In this document: piece by piece, positions 18,893-28,968 of the stretch | Position numbering within the stretch: the stretch's first letter is position 1 | How the letters are laid out: every line of letters starts with the position of its first letter | Assembly: GCF_023195535.1 (NCBI RefSeq) | Contig: NZ_JALPNF010000004.1 | Location: 211,777-275,776, forward strand | Reading direction: 5' to 3' | Length of the DNA stretch: 64,000 nucleotides | DNA from: Sphingomonas faeni | GTDB taxonomy: Bacteria > Pseudomonadota > Alphaproteobacteria > Sphingomonadales > Sphingomonadaceae | Program-made: the position numbers and the translations under genes | Notes under the pieces: model-generated | What the model saw: the letters and a program-made list of their open reading frames with translations, nothing else | Told to the model about the DNA's origin: nothing | The model's database searches: none

Positions 18893-19848
18893 AGTCAGGC
18901 CCGTTGGTGTACAGCAAGCGTGGCCCGTTCTCCTGCGCACGCAGGAGCCCAGGGTCACGGGCGCTGCGGTTAATATCCTGGACCCCTGCGTTCGCAGGGG
19001 CACTGGCTCTACAGGGATGCGTGAGCGTTTCCGCACCGACCTCGATCGCGTCTTCGCCTAGCATCGGCGCCCCCGTCACCGTGGACGGCGTCCCCGCAGG
19101 CATGCAGTATCTCTACGCCTCGGGCGAAGCCGCAGCGGTCAGTATCCAGGCTTGGAACGCCCTCGTCGGCTACGTTCGCACACAACGCACGCCGACCTCC
19201 GTCGTGCTCGCACAAGGCGCCTCGCTCGCCGCGCCGACCTTCACCGCCTGCGGCACCAAGCCCAAAGCTGCGGTCTTTGACGTCGACGAGACAATCCTCC
19301 TCAACCTCGGCTTCGAATACGACGCCTCCTCCGGCCAGCCCTGGTCCGACCCTCGTTGGCAGGACTGGGAACGCACCGGCATCAAGCAAGTCGCGCCCGT
19401 CCCTGGCGCCCTCAATGCACTGGCCGTCCTCCGCGCGATGGGCGTCACGGTGATCTTCAACACCAACCGCTCCGCCGCCAACGCCGCACAGACGGAGGCC
19501 GCGATCGAAGCCGCAGGCCTTGGCCCAGCCCGCCACGGCGAAACCCTGTTCCTCGCCGGCGACGACGCGACCGGTTCGAAGAAGGACGGCCGCCGCGCGA
19601 CGATCGCCGCGAAATACTGCGTCGTAGCGATGGGCGGCGACCAACTCGGCGACTTCAGCGACCTCTTCAACGCCGGCCAGACCCCCGCCGCCCGCCGCGC
19701 CACGGTGCAGTCACCCGCGATCACGGCCAAATGGGGCGCAGGATGGTTCGTCCTCCCCAACCCCGTCTACGGCACCGCGCTCAAGGGCAATCGCGACGAG
19801 GTATTCCCGCCAGCAGTCCGCTGGGCCCCGACAGGAGGCGTACGCTAA
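18889..19848 (+). CDS. HAD acid phosphatase, lipoprotein e(P4)-like, with a repeat-derived signal region
   Basis: A 5'-nucleotidase/acid phosphatase of HAD subfamily IIIB. Motif I is [13 protein letters not shown], motif II is [12 protein letters not shown], and the last motif is LGDFSDLF. A lipobox, ALALQGC, puts the lipidated Cys near residue 44. The start is unusual: GTG at 18889 overlaps the scoA stop (GTGA); TTG at 18904 and GTG at 18907 are alternatives. The stretch between those starts and the lipobox is a copy of a dispersed double-hairpin repeat whose right arm encodes SWTPAFAG, part of the signal-peptide core. A GTG at 19021 would give a protein with no signal. Confidence 0.82.
   Translation: MKSGPLVYSKRGPFSCARRSPGSRALRLISWTPAFAGALALQGCVSVSAPTSIASSPSIGAPVTVDGVPAGMQYLYASGEAAAVSIQAWNALVGYVRTQRTPTSVVLAQGASLAAPTFTACGTKPKAAVFDVDETILLNLGFEYDASSGQPWSDPRWQDWERTGIKQVAPVPGALNALAVLRAMGVTVIFNTNRSAANAAQTEAAIEAAGLGPARHGETLFLAGDDATGSKKDGRRATIAAKYCVVAMGGDQLGDFSDLFNAGQTPAARRATVQSPAITAKWGAGWFVLPNPVYGTALKGNRDEVFPPAVRWAPTGGVR
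18927..19000. repeat. Double-hairpin repeat inside the phosphatase leader
   Basis: TCCTGCGCACGCAGGAGCCC at the left and TGGACCCCTGCGTTCGCAGG at the right match the general form of the CGCGAAGGCGGG...CGCCTTCGCGGGG repeats elsewhere in the window. It lies between the possible starts and the lipobox. Confidence 0.75.
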
Positions 19849-20156
19849 TGGCCGATCACCCCAATTCGATCGCACTCGACAAGGGCGCGCAGCTGACGAG
19901 CGAATCGGTCGAGGTGGCCCGCATCTGGATCACCAACGGCGCCGGCAGTAACGTCCTGATAGACGCGGGCATCCTCGAGGATCCGACCGTGTTCGGCTAC
20001 CTGATCGCCGACACGATCCGCCACGCCGCGCGCGCCTATGCGGGCACATGGGGCATCGCCGAGGACGCCGCGTTGCAGGCGATCGTCGACGGCGTCGGCA
20101 CCGAGCTCCGTGAACAATTCACGACCATCACCACCATCCAGGAAGGAATGCACTGA
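19848..20156 (+). CDS. DUF5076 protein
   Basis: A 102-residue acidic protein with the DUF5076 pattern ([42 protein letters not shown]). Function unknown; no membrane segment. Its ATG overlaps the phosphatase stop (TAATG) and its TGA overlaps the scoB start (TGATG), so it is tightly coupled in the sco operon. Confidence 0.85.
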   Translation: MADHPNSIALDKGAQLTSESVEVARIWITNGAGSNVLIDAGILEDPTVFGYLIADTIRHAARAYAGTWGIAEDAALQAIVDGVGTELREQFTTITTIQEGMH

Positions 20157-20791
20157 TGCCCTGGGACCGTAACCAGATGGCCGCGCGCGCGGCGCAGGAA
20201 CTGAAGGACGGCTATTACGTCAATCTCGGCATCGGCATCCCGACTTTGGTCGCGAACAACATCCCCGAGGGCATGACCGTCACGCTCCAGTCCGAGAACG
20301 GCATGCTCGGGATCGGCCCGTTCCCCTATGCGGGCGAAGAGGACGCCGACCTGATCAACGCCGGCAAGCAGACGATCAGCGAACTCCCGTCGTCGGTCTA
20401 TTTCAGCTCGTCGGACAGCTTCGCGATGATCCGCGGCGGGCATATCGACCTTACGGTGCTGGGCGCGATGGAGGTCAGCGAAGGCGGCGACATCGCCAAC
20501 TGGATGATCCCGGGCAAGATGATCAAGGGCATGGGCGGCGCGATGGATCTCGTCGCGGGCGTCAAGCAGATCATCGTCGTGATGGACCACAATGCCAAGG
20601 ACGGGACGCCGAAGTTCATTCCGTCCTGCACGCTGCCGCTGACCGGCAAGAACGTCGTCGACATGATCGTCACCGATCTGGCGGTGTTCCAGCGTCCCGA
20701 TCACGACAGCCCGTTCAAGCTGGTCGAGCTCGCCCCCGGCGTGACCGCGGACGAGGTCGCGGCGAAGACGACGGCGCACTACACCGCCTGA
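20156..20791 (+). CDS. scoB: Succinyl-CoA:3-ketoacid-CoA transferase subunit B
   Basis: A 211-residue beta subunit. It carries [17 protein letters not shown] and the catalytic-glutamate segment [13 protein letters not shown]. The C-terminal [10 protein letters not shown] is conserved. It partners scoA upstream. Its stop overlaps the ATG of the next hydrolase gene. Confidence 0.95.
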   Translation: MPWDRNQMAARAAQELKDGYYVNLGIGIPTLVANNIPEGMTVTLQSENGMLGIGPFPYAGEEDADLINAGKQTISELPSSVYFSSSDSFAMIRGGHIDLTVLGAMEVSEGGDIANWMIPGKMIKGMGGAMDLVAGVKQIIVVMDHNAKDGTPKFIPSCTLPLTGKNVVDMIVTDLAVFQRPDHDSPFKLVELAPGVTADEVAAKTTAHYTA

Positions 20792-21672
20792 TGAAGCGCG
20801 CCGCCATCGTCATCGCGCTGATCGTGATCCTGATCGCGGGCACGGCGTTCACCGCGGGTCCCGGCACGCTCAGCGTCCTCGACGGCGTGATGGGCGGCGG
20901 TCGCGGCACGGCGCGCGTTCGTGAGGGCGTCCCGTTCGGCACGCACGGGCAGAAGCTCGACGTCTGGCGCCCGTCCGGCGGCGCGAAGACAGGCCTGCCG
21001 GTGCTGATCTTCTGGTACGGCGGCGGCTGGGTTCACGGCTCGCGCGGCGCCTATGCATTCGCGGCGCGCGCCTATGCGAAGGCCGGCTACGTCGTCGTCA
21101 TGCCCGACTACCGCAAGGTTCCCGACGTCCGCTTCCCCGCCTTCGTCCAGGACGGCGCCGAAGCGGTGAAGTGGACCCGTGACCACATCGCGCAGTCGGG
21201 CGGCGACCCAAACCGGATCGCCGTCGCCGGCCATTCCGCCGGTGCCTATACCGTGGCGATGCTGACGCTCGACCAGCGTTGGCTGAAAGCGGAAGGCGTC
21301 GACCCGCACATCATAAAGGCCGCGGTCGGCCTGTGCGGCCCCTATGATTTCTACCCCTTCACCGCCAAGCGGGCGATCGACGCGATGCAGGGCGCCTCCG
21401 ACCCGGTGATGACCCAGCCGATCCACTTCGCGCGGGCGGATGCGCCGCCCATGCTGCTGATCACCGCCGGTAACGACACGCAGGTGAAGCCGCACAACGC
21501 CATCAACCTCACCGCGCGACTGAAGGCGCTCGGCGCACCGGTGACGCACATCGACTATCCCGGCCTCAGCCACGAAAACGTAGCGATGGCGCTGTCGAAG
21601 CCGTTCCGCGGGAAAGCGTCGGTGCTGGCCGACAGCGTCGCGTTCCTGAACCGGGCGATGCCCGCGCGGTAG
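20791..21672 (+). CDS. Alpha/beta hydrolase, HSL-type esterase, membrane-anchored
   Basis: A 293-residue hydrolase. One N-terminal membrane segment (AAIVIALIVILIAGTAF) suggests it faces the periplasm. The catalytic set is visible: oxyanion YGGGW, nucleophile in VAGHSAGAY, Asp in TAGNDTQV and His in GLSHENV. It is probably a carboxylesterase or short-chain lipase and is the last gene of the sco operon. Confidence 0.88.
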   Translation: MKRAAIVIALIVILIAGTAFTAGPGTLSVLDGVMGGGRGTARVREGVPFGTHGQKLDVWRPSGGAKTGLPVLIFWYGGGWVHGSRGAYAFAARAYAKAGYVVVMPDYRKVPDVRFPAFVQDGAEAVKWTRDHIAQSGGDPNRIAVAGHSAGAYTVAMLTLDQRWLKAEGVDPHIIKAAVGLCGPYDFYPFTAKRAIDAMQGASDPVMTQPIHFARADAPPMLLITAGNDTQVKPHNAINLTARLKALGAPVTHIDYPGLSHENVAMALSKPFRGKASVLADSVAFLNRAMPAR

Positions 21673-21691
21673 ACGCGATCCCCCCGACTCT

Positions 21692-21776
21692 CGTCACCCC
21701 AGCGAAAGCTGGGGTATCCCAGTTGGCGGATGCCGCGACCCAAACCGGGAGATACCAGCTTTCGCTGGCATGACGG
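21692..21776. repeat. Palindromic repeat pair, CCCCAGCG-type
   Basis: CACCCCAGCGAAAGCTGGGG and the inverted ATACCAGCTTTCGCTGGCAT about 30 bases later; probably stops sco-operon transcription. Confidence 0.75.
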
Positions 21777-21811
21777 GTGTGGGGCGGACGGGTAGGGCGC
21801 GACCAAAGCCG

Positions 21812-21866
21812 TGTTTCCCGCGAAGGCGGGGACCCAGTCTGGACGCCCGCCTTCGCGGGAGAACAA
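21812..21866. repeat. Double-hairpin repeat, CGCGAAGGCGGG-type
   Basis: CCCGCGAAGGCGGGGACCCA and CGCCCGCCTTCGCGGGAGAA, two hairpins in the leader of leuC. Confidence 0.75.
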
Positions 21867-21960
21867 ACTTCCTTCCCCCGCACGAGGCACACGGCTCGGC
21901 GACCGAAAATTACATCGAACCTTGGCGCGGCAGCCTATTTCGGTTAACGCGCGCCCCATC

Positions 21961-23397
21961 ATGGCCACTCCACAAACGCTGTACGAAAAGATCTGGGCGG
22001 CGCACGTCGTCGAACGCCGCGACGACGGCACCTGCCTGATCTATATCGACCGCCACCTCGTCCACGAGGTCACCAGCCCCCAGGCGTTCGAAGGCCTCCG
22101 CGTGGCGGGCCGCAAGGTACGTCGCCCCGACCTGACGCTCGCCGTTCCCGATCACAACCTGCCGACGACCGCGCGCAAGGACGCCGCCGGTCGTGTCCTG
22201 CCGATCGCCGACCCCGAGAGCGCGCAGCAGCTCGACGCACTCCGCCGCAATACGACCGAGTTCGGCATCGACTATATCGACGCAATGGCCGTCGAGCAGG
22301 GCATCGTTCACGTCGTCGGTCCGGAACAGGGCTTCACGCTCCCCGGCACGACGCTGGTCTGCGGCGACAGCCACACCTCCGCGCACGGCGCGCTCGGCGC
22401 GCTCGCATTCGGGATCGGCACCAGCGAGGTCGAGCACGTCCTCGCCACGCAGACGTTGCTGTTGTCGCAGGCCAAGACGATGGAAGTCCGCGTCGACGGC
22501 GAACTCGGCTTCGGCGTCAGTCCGAAGGACGTCATCCTCGCGATCATCGGCAAGATCGGCGCGGCGGGTGGCACCGGCCACGTCATCGAATTTACCGGGA
22601 GCGTGATCCGCAACATGTCGATCGAAGGTCGCCTGACGATCGCCAACATGTCGATCGAGGCGGGCGCGCGCTCCGGCCTGATCGCGCCCGACGACACGAC
22701 GTTCGCGTACCTCAAGGGCCGTCCGATGGCGCCGACCGGCGAACACTGGGATCGTGCCGTCGCCTGGTGGCGCAGCCTCGCGACCGATCCAGGCGCGAAG
22801 TACGACAAGTCGGTCACGCTCGACGCCGCCGATATCGCCCCCGGCCTCACCTGGGGCACCAGCCCCGAGGACGTCGTCCCGATCACCGGAGTCGTCCCCG
22901 AACCGTCGAGCTTCGCCGATCCCGCCAAGCAAGCGGCGGCGCAGAAGTCGCTCGACTATATGGGCCTCACCGCCGGCACCGCGATGCGCGACGTGCCGAT
23001 CCAGCACGTTTTCATCGGCAGTTGCACCAACAGCCGTATCGAGGACCTCCGCGCCGCCGCAGCGATCGCCGATGGCCGCCATGTCGCAACCGGTGTCCGC
23101 GCGCTCGTCGTGCCCGGCTCTGGCCTGGTGAAGCGCCAGGCCGAAGCCGAAGGGCTCGATCGGATCTTCATCACCGCAGGCTTCGAATGGCGCGAACCGG
23201 GCTGTTCGATGTGCCTCGCGATGAACCCGGACAAAGTCCCTGCGGGGGAGCGTTGCGCTTCCACGTCGAACCGTAATTTCGTCGGCCGACAGGGTCCCGG
23301 AGCGCGCACGCATCTGGTATCACCCGCGATGGCGGCGGCAGCGGCGGTGACCGGTAAGCTGAGCGACGTCAGAGAGTTGATGGGGGCAAGAACATGA
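21961..23397 (+). CDS. leuC: 3-isopropylmalate dehydratase large subunit
   Basis: Leucine biosynthesis: isomerises 2- to 3-isopropylmalate using a 4Fe-4S cluster. 478 residues; cluster cysteines lie in [13 protein letters not shown] and [11 protein letters not shown], with [20 protein letters not shown] near residue 138. It overlaps the next small gene by ATGA. Confidence 0.96.
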   Translation: MATPQTLYEKIWAAHVVERRDDGTCLIYIDRHLVHEVTSPQAFEGLRVAGRKVRRPDLTLAVPDHNLPTTARKDAAGRVLPIADPESAQQLDALRRNTTEFGIDYIDAMAVEQGIVHVVGPEQGFTLPGTTLVCGDSHTSAHGALGALAFGIGTSEVEHVLATQTLLLSQAKTMEVRVDGELGFGVSPKDVILAIIGKIGAAGGTGHVIEFTGSVIRNMSIEGRLTIANMSIEAGARSGLIAPDDTTFAYLKGRPMAPTGEHWDRAVAWWRSLATDPGAKYDKSVTLDAADIAPGLTWGTSPEDVVPITGVVPEPSSFADPAKQAAAQKSLDYMGLTAGTAMRDVPIQHVFIGSCTNSRIEDLRAAAAIADGRHVATGVRALVVPGSGLVKRQAEAEGLDRIFITAGFEWREPGCSMCLAMNPDKVPAGERCASTSNRNFVGRQGPGARTHLVSPAMAAAAAVTGKLSDVRELMGART

Positions 23398-23498
23398 AGA
23401 AGGTTTTCGTATTGCTGGCGGCTGGCGCGATGCTCAGCGGCGTTGCGGCCTATGTCGCCTCGGCGCGCGTGGTTCCGGAGCGTACGGAACAGCGATGA
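23394..23498 (+). CDS. Small membrane or exported peptide between leuC and leuD
   Basis: A 34-residue ORF beginning [20 protein letters not shown]. It is a Lys-Lys start plus one hydrophobic segment, then a hydrophilic tail. Its ATG overlaps the leuC stop and its TGA overlaps the leuD start (ATGA at both ends), which argues that it is translated as part of the operon. Function unknown; it may serve mainly to couple leuC and leuD translation. Confidence 0.65.
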   Translation: MKKVFVLLAAGAMLSGVAAYVASARVVPERTEQR

Positions 23499-24124
23499 CC
23501 CCCGTCACCACCGTCTCGGGCCGCGCCTATCCCTGGGGCGCGAAGAACATCGACACCGACGTCATCATCCCGGCGCACTGGCTGAAGACGATCACGCGCA
23601 CCGGCCTCGGCCGCGGCGCGTTCGAGACGGTGCGCGCGCAACCCGGCAACATCTTCGACGATCCGCGTTATGCCGGCTCGCCGATCCTGATCGCCGGCGA
23701 TAATTTCGGCTGCGGGTCCAGCCGCGAGCATGCCGCCTGGGCACTCGCCGACATGGGCATCACCGCGGTGATCGCGCCGAGCTTCTCCGACATCTTCTCG
23801 GGCAACGCGTTCAAGAACGGCATCGTCCCCGTCGTGCTTCCTGAGGAAGCGATCGACCGCCTGATCGAGGTCGCCAAGGACCAGATCGTCACCGTCGACC
23901 TCGAGACGATGACCGTCACCACCCCGTTCCAGGATCGCTTCACCTTCGAACTCGACGCATTCCGCCGCCAGTGTCTCATGGAAGGGCTGGACGAAGTCGG
24001 CCTGACGCTGGCAAGGGATACCCAGATTTCAAATTTCGAGGACGCGGTCGCATCGAATCGCCCCTGGATGACGGTGGAGAGCGGGTATGCGAGCATTGGT
24101 GTCGAAGGCAGTCGGCGGACCTGA
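23495..24124 (+). CDS. leuD: 3-isopropylmalate dehydratase small subunit
   Basis: A 209-residue swivel-domain partner of LeuC. Signatures: [15 protein letters not shown] near residues 18-32 and [17 protein letters not shown]. The last 38 bases overlap the next gene. Confidence 0.96.
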   Translation: MTPVTTVSGRAYPWGAKNIDTDVIIPAHWLKTITRTGLGRGAFETVRAQPGNIFDDPRYAGSPILIAGDNFGCGSSREHAAWALADMGITAVIAPSFSDIFSGNAFKNGIVPVVLPEEAIDRLIEVAKDQIVTVDLETMTVTTPFQDRFTFELDAFRRQCLMEGLDEVGLTLARDTQISNFEDAVASNRPWMTVESGYASIGVEGSRRT

Positions 24125-25085
24125 AACTCTGGAAATGGTCGAGCTGCCCGATCTGGTAGCCGGCCCCGGGCAGGTGGTGGTCGCGGTCAAGGCCTGCGCG
24201 ATCAACTTTCCCGACGTCCTGATCATCGAGGACAAGTACCAGTTCAAGCCGCAGCGCCCGTTCGCACCGGGCGGCGAGATCGCCGGCACGATCGCTTCGA
24301 TCGGCGAAGGCGTGACGGGCTGGGAAGTCGGCGACCGCGTGATTGCGATGCTCGGCCATGGCGGCTTGTGCGAGCAGGTCATCGCCGATCCCGCCAAGCT
24401 CTACCGCCTCCCCGAGGGCCGCAGCTTTGCCGAGGGTGCCTCGCTGATCCTCACCTACGGCACGACGATCCACGCGCTGCTCGACCGCGGCCACATCAAG
24501 GCGGGGCAAACCCTGCTCGTGCTCGGCGCAGCTGGCGGCGTCGGCCTCGCCGCGATCGAACTCGGCAAGGCGTTCGGCGCGAAGGTCGTCGCCGCGGTCT
24601 CGTCCGAGGAGAAAGCTGCCGCCGCAAAATCGGCCGGCGCCGACGAAACGCTGATCTATGCCCGCGCGCCGTTCGACAAGGATCAGTCGAAGGCGCTCGC
24701 CGAGCAGTTCAAGGCCGCGGCCGGTCGCGACGGCGCGCACGTGATCTACGATCCGGTCGGCGGCGATTATGCCGAGCCCGCGCTCCGCTCGATTGCGTGG
24801 GAGGGCAAGTATCTCGTCGTCGGCTTCCCTGCGGGCATCCCGCGCCTGCCGCTCAACCTGACGTTGCTCAAAAGCTGCGACGTGTGTGGGGTGTTCTGGG
24901 GCGCGTTCGCGGCGCGCGACCCTAAGGCGAACCAAGCGCATATCGAAACGCTGTTCGAGCTCTGGGAGGCAGGAAAGATCGCACCGCGCGTCACGGAGGT
25001 CTTCGCGTTCGAAGATGGCGGCAAGGCGATCGCCAAGATGGCGGCGCGCGGCGCGATCGGAAAACTCGTCGTCGAGGTCGGCTGA
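24087..25085 (+). CDS. NADPH:quinone oxidoreductase family protein
   Basis: A 332-residue zinc-free medium-chain dehydrogenase/reductase. It has a GroES-like N-terminal domain ([17 protein letters not shown]), then the NADPH-binding [20 protein letters not shown] near residue 150. It reduces quinones or enones; the substrate is unknown. The start lies inside leu[12 protein letters not shown] is the standard N-terminus of this group, which supports the overlap. Confidence 0.92.
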   Translation: MRALVSKAVGGPETLEMVELPDLVAGPGQVVVAVKACAINFPDVLIIEDKYQFKPQRPFAPGGEIAGTIASIGEGVTGWEVGDRVIAMLGHGGLCEQVIADPAKLYRLPEGRSFAEGASLILTYGTTIHALLDRGHIKAGQTLLVLGAAGGVGLAAIELGKAFGAKVVAAVSSEEKAAAAKSAGADETLIYARAPFDKDQSKALAEQFKAAAGRDGAHVIYDPVGGDYAEPALRSIAWEGKYLVVGFPAGIPRLPLNLTLLKSCDVCGVFWGAFAARDPKANQAHIETLFELWEAGKIAPRVTEVFAFEDGGKAIAKMAARGAIGKLVVEVG

Positions 25086-25195
25086 CCGGATCGCCTCGGT
25101 CCGACCTTGCGGACGGCGAAATGCGGCATTGTTGCGCATGCGCGGTCCGCGACCTATCTCGGATGCAAGACGAGACTGCATCGGGGACCTGCGCA

Positions 25196-25519
25196 ATGAC
25201 AACATTCGACGATCGCGAACGCGCCAGCGAGGCGCATTTCGTGCGCCAGGATGAAATGGCATTCCGGATCACGGCGCGGCGGAACCGCTTGCTTGGCGTC
25301 TGGGCGGCGCATGAGATGAAACTCACCCCCGAGGAAACCGATGCATATGCCACGGCGCTCGTCCATGCGGATATGGAGGGCGGCGGCGATGACGACGTCG
25401 TCCGGAAGCTGGTCGGGGACATGACCGCCGCGGGCCTGGATCACGACGAAGCGACCGTCCGCCGCGCGCTCGCGCAGCAGATGATCGAGGCGCGTCGCCA
25501 GTTGCTGGAGGCGCATTGA
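25196..25519 (+). CDS. DUF1476 protein, ATP synthase zeta inhibitor
   Basis: A 107-residue alphaproteobacterial DUF1476 protein. The family includes the zeta subunit of Paracoccus F1Fo-ATPase, which blocks ATP hydrolysis with its N-terminal helix. Seen: FDDRERASEAHFVRQDEMAF and ARRNRLLGVWAAHEM, the inhibitory and core segments. It is not near atp genes here. The ATG at 25196 gives the family N-terminus; the ORF opens 25 codons earlier. It leads the bolA-grx pair. Confidence 0.9.
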   Translation: MTTFDDRERASEAHFVRQDEMAFRITARRNRLLGVWAAHEMKLTPEETDAYATALVHADMEGGGDDDVVRKLVGDMTAAGLDHDEATVRRALAQQMIEARRQLLEAH

Positions 25520-25520
25520 T

Positions 25521-25751
25521 ATGCCGATGGCTGCCGACGATATTGCGACCATGATCAAGGACGCGATCCCCGATGCGCATGTCGAGATCACCGACCTTGC
25601 CGGCGACGGCGATCATTATGCTGCCAAGGTGACCGCCGCGAGCTTTGCCGGGATGAGCCGCGTGAAGCAGCACCAGGCGGTGTATGCCGCGCTAGGTGGC
25701 CGCATGGGCGGCGTCCTGCACGCACTCCAGCTTACAACTGCAATTTCCTGA
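25521..25751 (+). CDS. BolA family protein
   Basis: A 76-residue BolA-fold protein: HVEITDLAGDGDHYAAKVTA, then the conserved SRVKQHQAVYAALGGRMGG with the His that co-ligates a 2Fe-2S cluster with a monothiol glutaredoxin. The glutaredoxin gene follows by 11 bases, so the pair probably handles iron-sulfur cluster delivery. Confidence 0.92.
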   Translation: MPMAADDIATMIKDAIPDAHVEITDLAGDGDHYAAKVTAASFAGMSRVKQHQAVYAALGGRMGGVLHALQLTTAIS

Positions 25752-25762
25752 GGGACGAAGAC

Positions 25763-26086
25763 ATGACCGACGACACCAACGCACGCATCGACGCAGTGGT
25801 CAAAGCCAGCCCCGTCGTATTGTTCATGAAGGGCAGCCCGCTGTTCCCGCAGTGCGGCTTTTCCAGCCGCGCGATCGCGATCCTCAACCATCTCGAGGTC
25901 GAGTTCGAGAGCGTCGACGTGTTGCAGGACCAGGGCATCCGCCAGGGGATCAAGGCCTATTCGGATTGGCCGACGATCCCGCAGCTTTACGTCGACGGCG
26001 AGTTCGTCGGCGGTTCGGACATCATGATGGAAATGTACGAAAGCGGCGAGTTGGCGCAACTGTTCGAAAAGCAGAACGCGAACTGA
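25763..26086 (+). CDS. grxD: Grx4-type monothiol glutaredoxin
   Basis: A 107-residue glutaredoxin with the monothiol CGFS active site (PQCGFSSRAIAIL) and WPTIPQLYVDGEFVGGSDI. It binds a bridging 2Fe-2S cluster with glutathione and passes it to targets, usually with BolA. GrxD-BolA adjacency is conserved in this class. Confidence 0.95.
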   Translation: MTDDTNARIDAVVKASPVVLFMKGSPLFPQCGFSSRAIAILNHLEVEFESVDVLQDQGIRQGIKAYSDWPTIPQLYVDGEFVGGSDIMMEMYESGELAQLFEKQNAN

Positions 26087-26103
26087 CCACGGGGGCGCCG
26101 GGG

Positions 26104-26148
26104 AGGGTGGATCGACGCGAGACCGGACGGTAGCGGTCGATCCACCCT
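26104..26148. terminator. 13-bp perfect inverted repeat after grxD
   Basis: AGGGTGGATCGAC pairs exactly with GTCGATCCACCCT across a 19-base loop. It starts 18 bases past the grxD stop. There is no T-run, so it is either a hairpin terminator or a structured element. Confidence 0.45.
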
Positions 26149-26340
26149 GCATGAACGCAGGTGCGCTCGGTGACATGACGCACGTTGCAGGCTCCGTGCC
26201 AACGTCGTCGCATCCAGGTTCTGCAGGGCTTCCAATAGTTAATGGGGTTTCTGCAGCGGGTCGACCTGTAAAGAATGGCGACATGCGACCGAATTGGTGA
26301 AGGTCTTGCCATCGCCGCACGAAGCCGCCATCTCGCAATC

Positions 26341-27198
26341 ATGGCTGAGCATCCGACCGGTATCCCGATCCAGCTCGAGCCGCTCGTACTCCGCGTGCTC
26401 GCGCCCAATCCGTCGCCGTACACATACACGGGCACGCAAACCCACATCGTCGGCCGTGCCGATCTTGCCGTGATAGATGCCGGCCCGGACGACCCTCCGC
26501 ATATCGCAGCCTTGGTCCGTGCGATCGACGGCCGTCCGGTGACCGCGATCGTCGTCACGCATCACCACCGCGACCACAGCCCTGCGACGCGGCGGCTGCA
26601 GGCGATAACCGGAGCGCCGATCGTCGGTGCTGCGCCCTTCGACCTCGACGACACGGGTGCGCGGGCGGACGCTTCGTTCGACCCCGCCTACGCCCCCGAC
26701 CGCGTTCTCGCCGAGGGCGACACCGTCACGGGCGAGGGCTGGACGCTCGAGGCGATCGCAACGCCGGGCCACACCTCGAATCACCTCGCCTTCGCGCTGC
26801 CCGAGACCAAGGCGCTGTTCTCGGGGGATCACGTGATGGGGTGGTCGACGACGATCGTCTCGCCTCCCGACGGCAATATGACGGCGTATATGGCGAGCCT
26901 GGAAAAACTTATGGGGCGCGACGACCGTGTCTATTATCCGGGGCACGGCGAGGCGATCGATAGGCCGCAACGCCTCGTCCGCGGGATGCTCGGCCACCGC
27001 AAGCAGCGCGAGGGCCAGATCCTTCGCTTGCTCCGCGACGGCGTACGGCCGATCCCGGCGATGGTCGAGCGCATGTATGTCGGTCTGGACCCGCGGCTCG
27101 TGCCCGCTGCCGAGCGATCGGTGCTGGCGCATCTCTACGATTTGCAAACCCGCGGACTGGTCATCGAGGAAGGCGAAACATGGCAGACGAAAACCTGA
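26341..27198 (+). CDS. Metallo-beta-lactamase-fold hydrolase
   Basis: A 285-residue protein related to LACTB2/glyoxalase II-like hydrolases. The zinc motif HxHxDH is seen as THHHRDHS; further ligands are in TPGHTSNHLAF, FSGDHVMGW and YPGHGEAI. A C-terminal helical part (RPIPAMVERMYVGLDPRLVP) is a winged-helix-like extension typical of the LACTB2 group. The ATG at 26341 is preferred to the ORF start 66 bases earlier. It overlaps the next gene by 19 bases. Confidence 0.88.
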   Translation: MAEHPTGIPIQLEPLVLRVLAPNPSPYTYTGTQTHIVGRADLAVIDAGPDDPPHIAALVRAIDGRPVTAIVVTHHHRDHSPATRRLQAITGAPIVGAAPFDLDDTGARADASFDPAYAPDRVLAEGDTVTGEGWTLEAIATPGHTSNHLAFALPETKALFSGDHVMGWSTTIVSPPDGNMTAYMASLEKLMGRDDRVYYPGHGEAIDRPQRLVRGMLGHRKQREGQILRLLRDGVRPIPAMVERMYVGLDPRLVPAAERSVLAHLYDLQTRGLVIEEGETWQTKT

Positions 27199-27914
27199 GC
27201 CCCGACCTGCCCCCCGCGCGTAGCGGCGGCGTCAGCGCATTCCTGGCCAAGGCGGTCGGCGTGATTGTCATACTCGTTCTTGCGGGGTTGCTCGCATTGT
27301 GGGGCGTGCAGCGCTACGTCAGCGACCGCCTGACTCCCGATCCGACGACGATCGCCAGCGCCAGTCTTGCAGGCCTGCGCGAACAGAACCGCCTGTCCGC
27401 GTTCGCCGCGCGCTATGTCGCGGTGGTGACCTCGAAACAGTCGCAGCTCGGCTTCACCACCGAGAAGACGCTGATCATGCCCGGCATGGTGCGGTACGAG
27501 GTCGACATGGGGAAGCTGACCCAGGCCGATGTCGCGTGGGACGGCACCACCAAGACGCTGTCGGTGCGGCTGCCCGCGGTCGAGGCGGATGGCCCACAGG
27601 TCGATCTGAACGCGGTGCGCGAATATGGCTCGGGCGGCGTGCTGACCACCTTCACCGATGCCGAGAAGCGCCTCGACGCCGCCAACCGCCGTGCCGGGCA
27701 GATCGAGCTGATCCGCCAGGCACGCGAGCCGGCGATGATCAAGCTCGCCCGCGACGCCACGCGCAGGGCGGTGGAACGCAGTTTCGCGATGCCGCTCCGC
27801 GCTGCCGGGATCGATGCGACCGTCGCGGTGCGGTTCGCCGACGAACCCGTTGCGAACACGGAACGCTGGGATACCTCGCGCTCGCTGCAGGACGTGCTAG
27901 GGAATGCGCGCTAA
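27180..27914 (+). CDS. DUF4230 protein, single-pass membrane
   Basis: A 244-residue protein with one N-terminal membrane helix (VGVIVILVLAGLLALWGV) followed by an extracytoplasmic DUF4230 domain (KTLIMPGMVRYEVDMGKL, LSVRLPAVEADGPQVDL). Function unknown. It sits between the hydrolase gene, which it overlaps, and nadA. Confidence 0.85.
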   Translation: MADENLSPDLPPARSGGVSAFLAKAVGVIVILVLAGLLALWGVQRYVSDRLTPDPTTIASASLAGLREQNRLSAFAARYVAVVTSKQSQLGFTTEKTLIMPGMVRYEVDMGKLTQADVAWDGTTKTLSVRLPAVEADGPQVDLNAVREYGSGGVLTTFTDAEKRLDAANRRAGQIELIRQAREPAMIKLARDATRRAVERSFAMPLRAAGIDATVAVRFADEPVANTERWDTSRSLQDVLGNAR

Positions 27915-27929
27915 ACTCGGGATACGACC

Positions 27930-28913
27930 ATGGAATTGAACCAGAACTTCGCCGGCATCGACATACGCGCCGAGATCGAGCGCCTCCGCAAGGAGAAGAA
28001 CGCGGTCATCCTCGCGCATTATTACCAGAAGCCCGAGCTTCAGGATCTGGCCGATTTCGTCGGCGACAGCCTCGACCTGTCGCGCAAGGCCGCCGCGACC
28101 GACGCCGACGTCATCGCGTTCTGCGGCGTGCGGTTCATGGCCGAGACCGCCAAGATCCTGTCGCCCGACAAGATCGTCGTGCTGCCCGACATGGATGCCG
28201 GGTGCAGCCTCGAGGACAGCTGCCCGCCCGAGCAGTTCGCCGCCTTCCGCGCCAAGCATCCCGATCACATCGCGCTGACCTACATCAACTGCTCGACCGA
28301 GGTGAAGGCGCTCTCCGACATCATCGTGACGTCGTCGTCGGCAGACACGATCCTCGCGCAGATCCCGCTCGATCAGAAGATCATCTTCGGCCCCGACCGC
28401 AACCTCGGCGGCTATCTCGCGCGGAAGACCGGCCGCGACATGCTGCTGTGGCCGGGCGTGTGCATCGTCCACGAGGCCTTCAGCGAAACCGAGCTGATGA
28501 AGCTCAAGGCGCAACATCCTGGTGCGCCCGTGGTCGCGCATCCCGAATGCCCGCCGATCATCCTCGATCATGCCGATTATGTCGGCTCGACGCGCGGCAT
28601 TCTCGATTATGCGCTGGCGATGCCCGGCGACACGCTGATCGTCGCGACCGAGCCGCACATCATCCACCAGATGGAAAAGGCGTTGCCGAACAAGCGCTTC
28701 ATCGGTGCGCCGGGCGCAGACGGCAACTGCAACTGCAACATCTGCCCGTACATGGCGCTCAACACGCTGGAAAAGCTGTACGTCGCGTTACGCGATCTGA
28801 GCCCGCGTATCGAGATCGAGGAGGGGCTCCGCTTGCAGGCAAAGAAGAGCCTCGACCGCATGCTGGAGATGGCGTCGAACACGGTAGGAAAGGGCGATTT
28901 GGGCCCTAAATAA
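27930..28913 (+). CDS. nadA: Quinolinate synthase
   Basis: Makes quinolinate from iminoaspartate and DHAP in NAD synthesis. 327 residues with three cluster cysteines, seen in [20 protein letters not shown] and [12 protein letters not shown]. It has [20 protein letters not shown] near the N-terminus. No nadB is in the window. nadC follows 400 bases downstream. Confidence 0.96.
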   Translation: MELNQNFAGIDIRAEIERLRKEKNAVILAHYYQKPELQDLADFVGDSLDLSRKAAATDADVIAFCGVRFMAETAKILSPDKIVVLPDMDAGCSLEDSCPPEQFAAFRAKHPDHIALTYINCSTEVKALSDIIVTSSSADTILAQIPLDQKIIFGPDRNLGGYLARKTGRDMLLWPGVCIVHEAFSETELMKLKAQHPGAPVVAHPECPPIILDHADYVGSTRGILDYALAMPGDTLIVATEPHIIHQMEKALPNKRFIGAPGADGNCNCNICPYMALNTLEKLYVALRDLSPRIEIEEGLRLQAKKSLDRMLEMASNTVGKGDLGPK

Positions 28914-28968
28914 TGCTATGCGTGAGGCCGAGGTCCACTTCCGGGCCGCCGGACGTCGCGCGGCCGAG

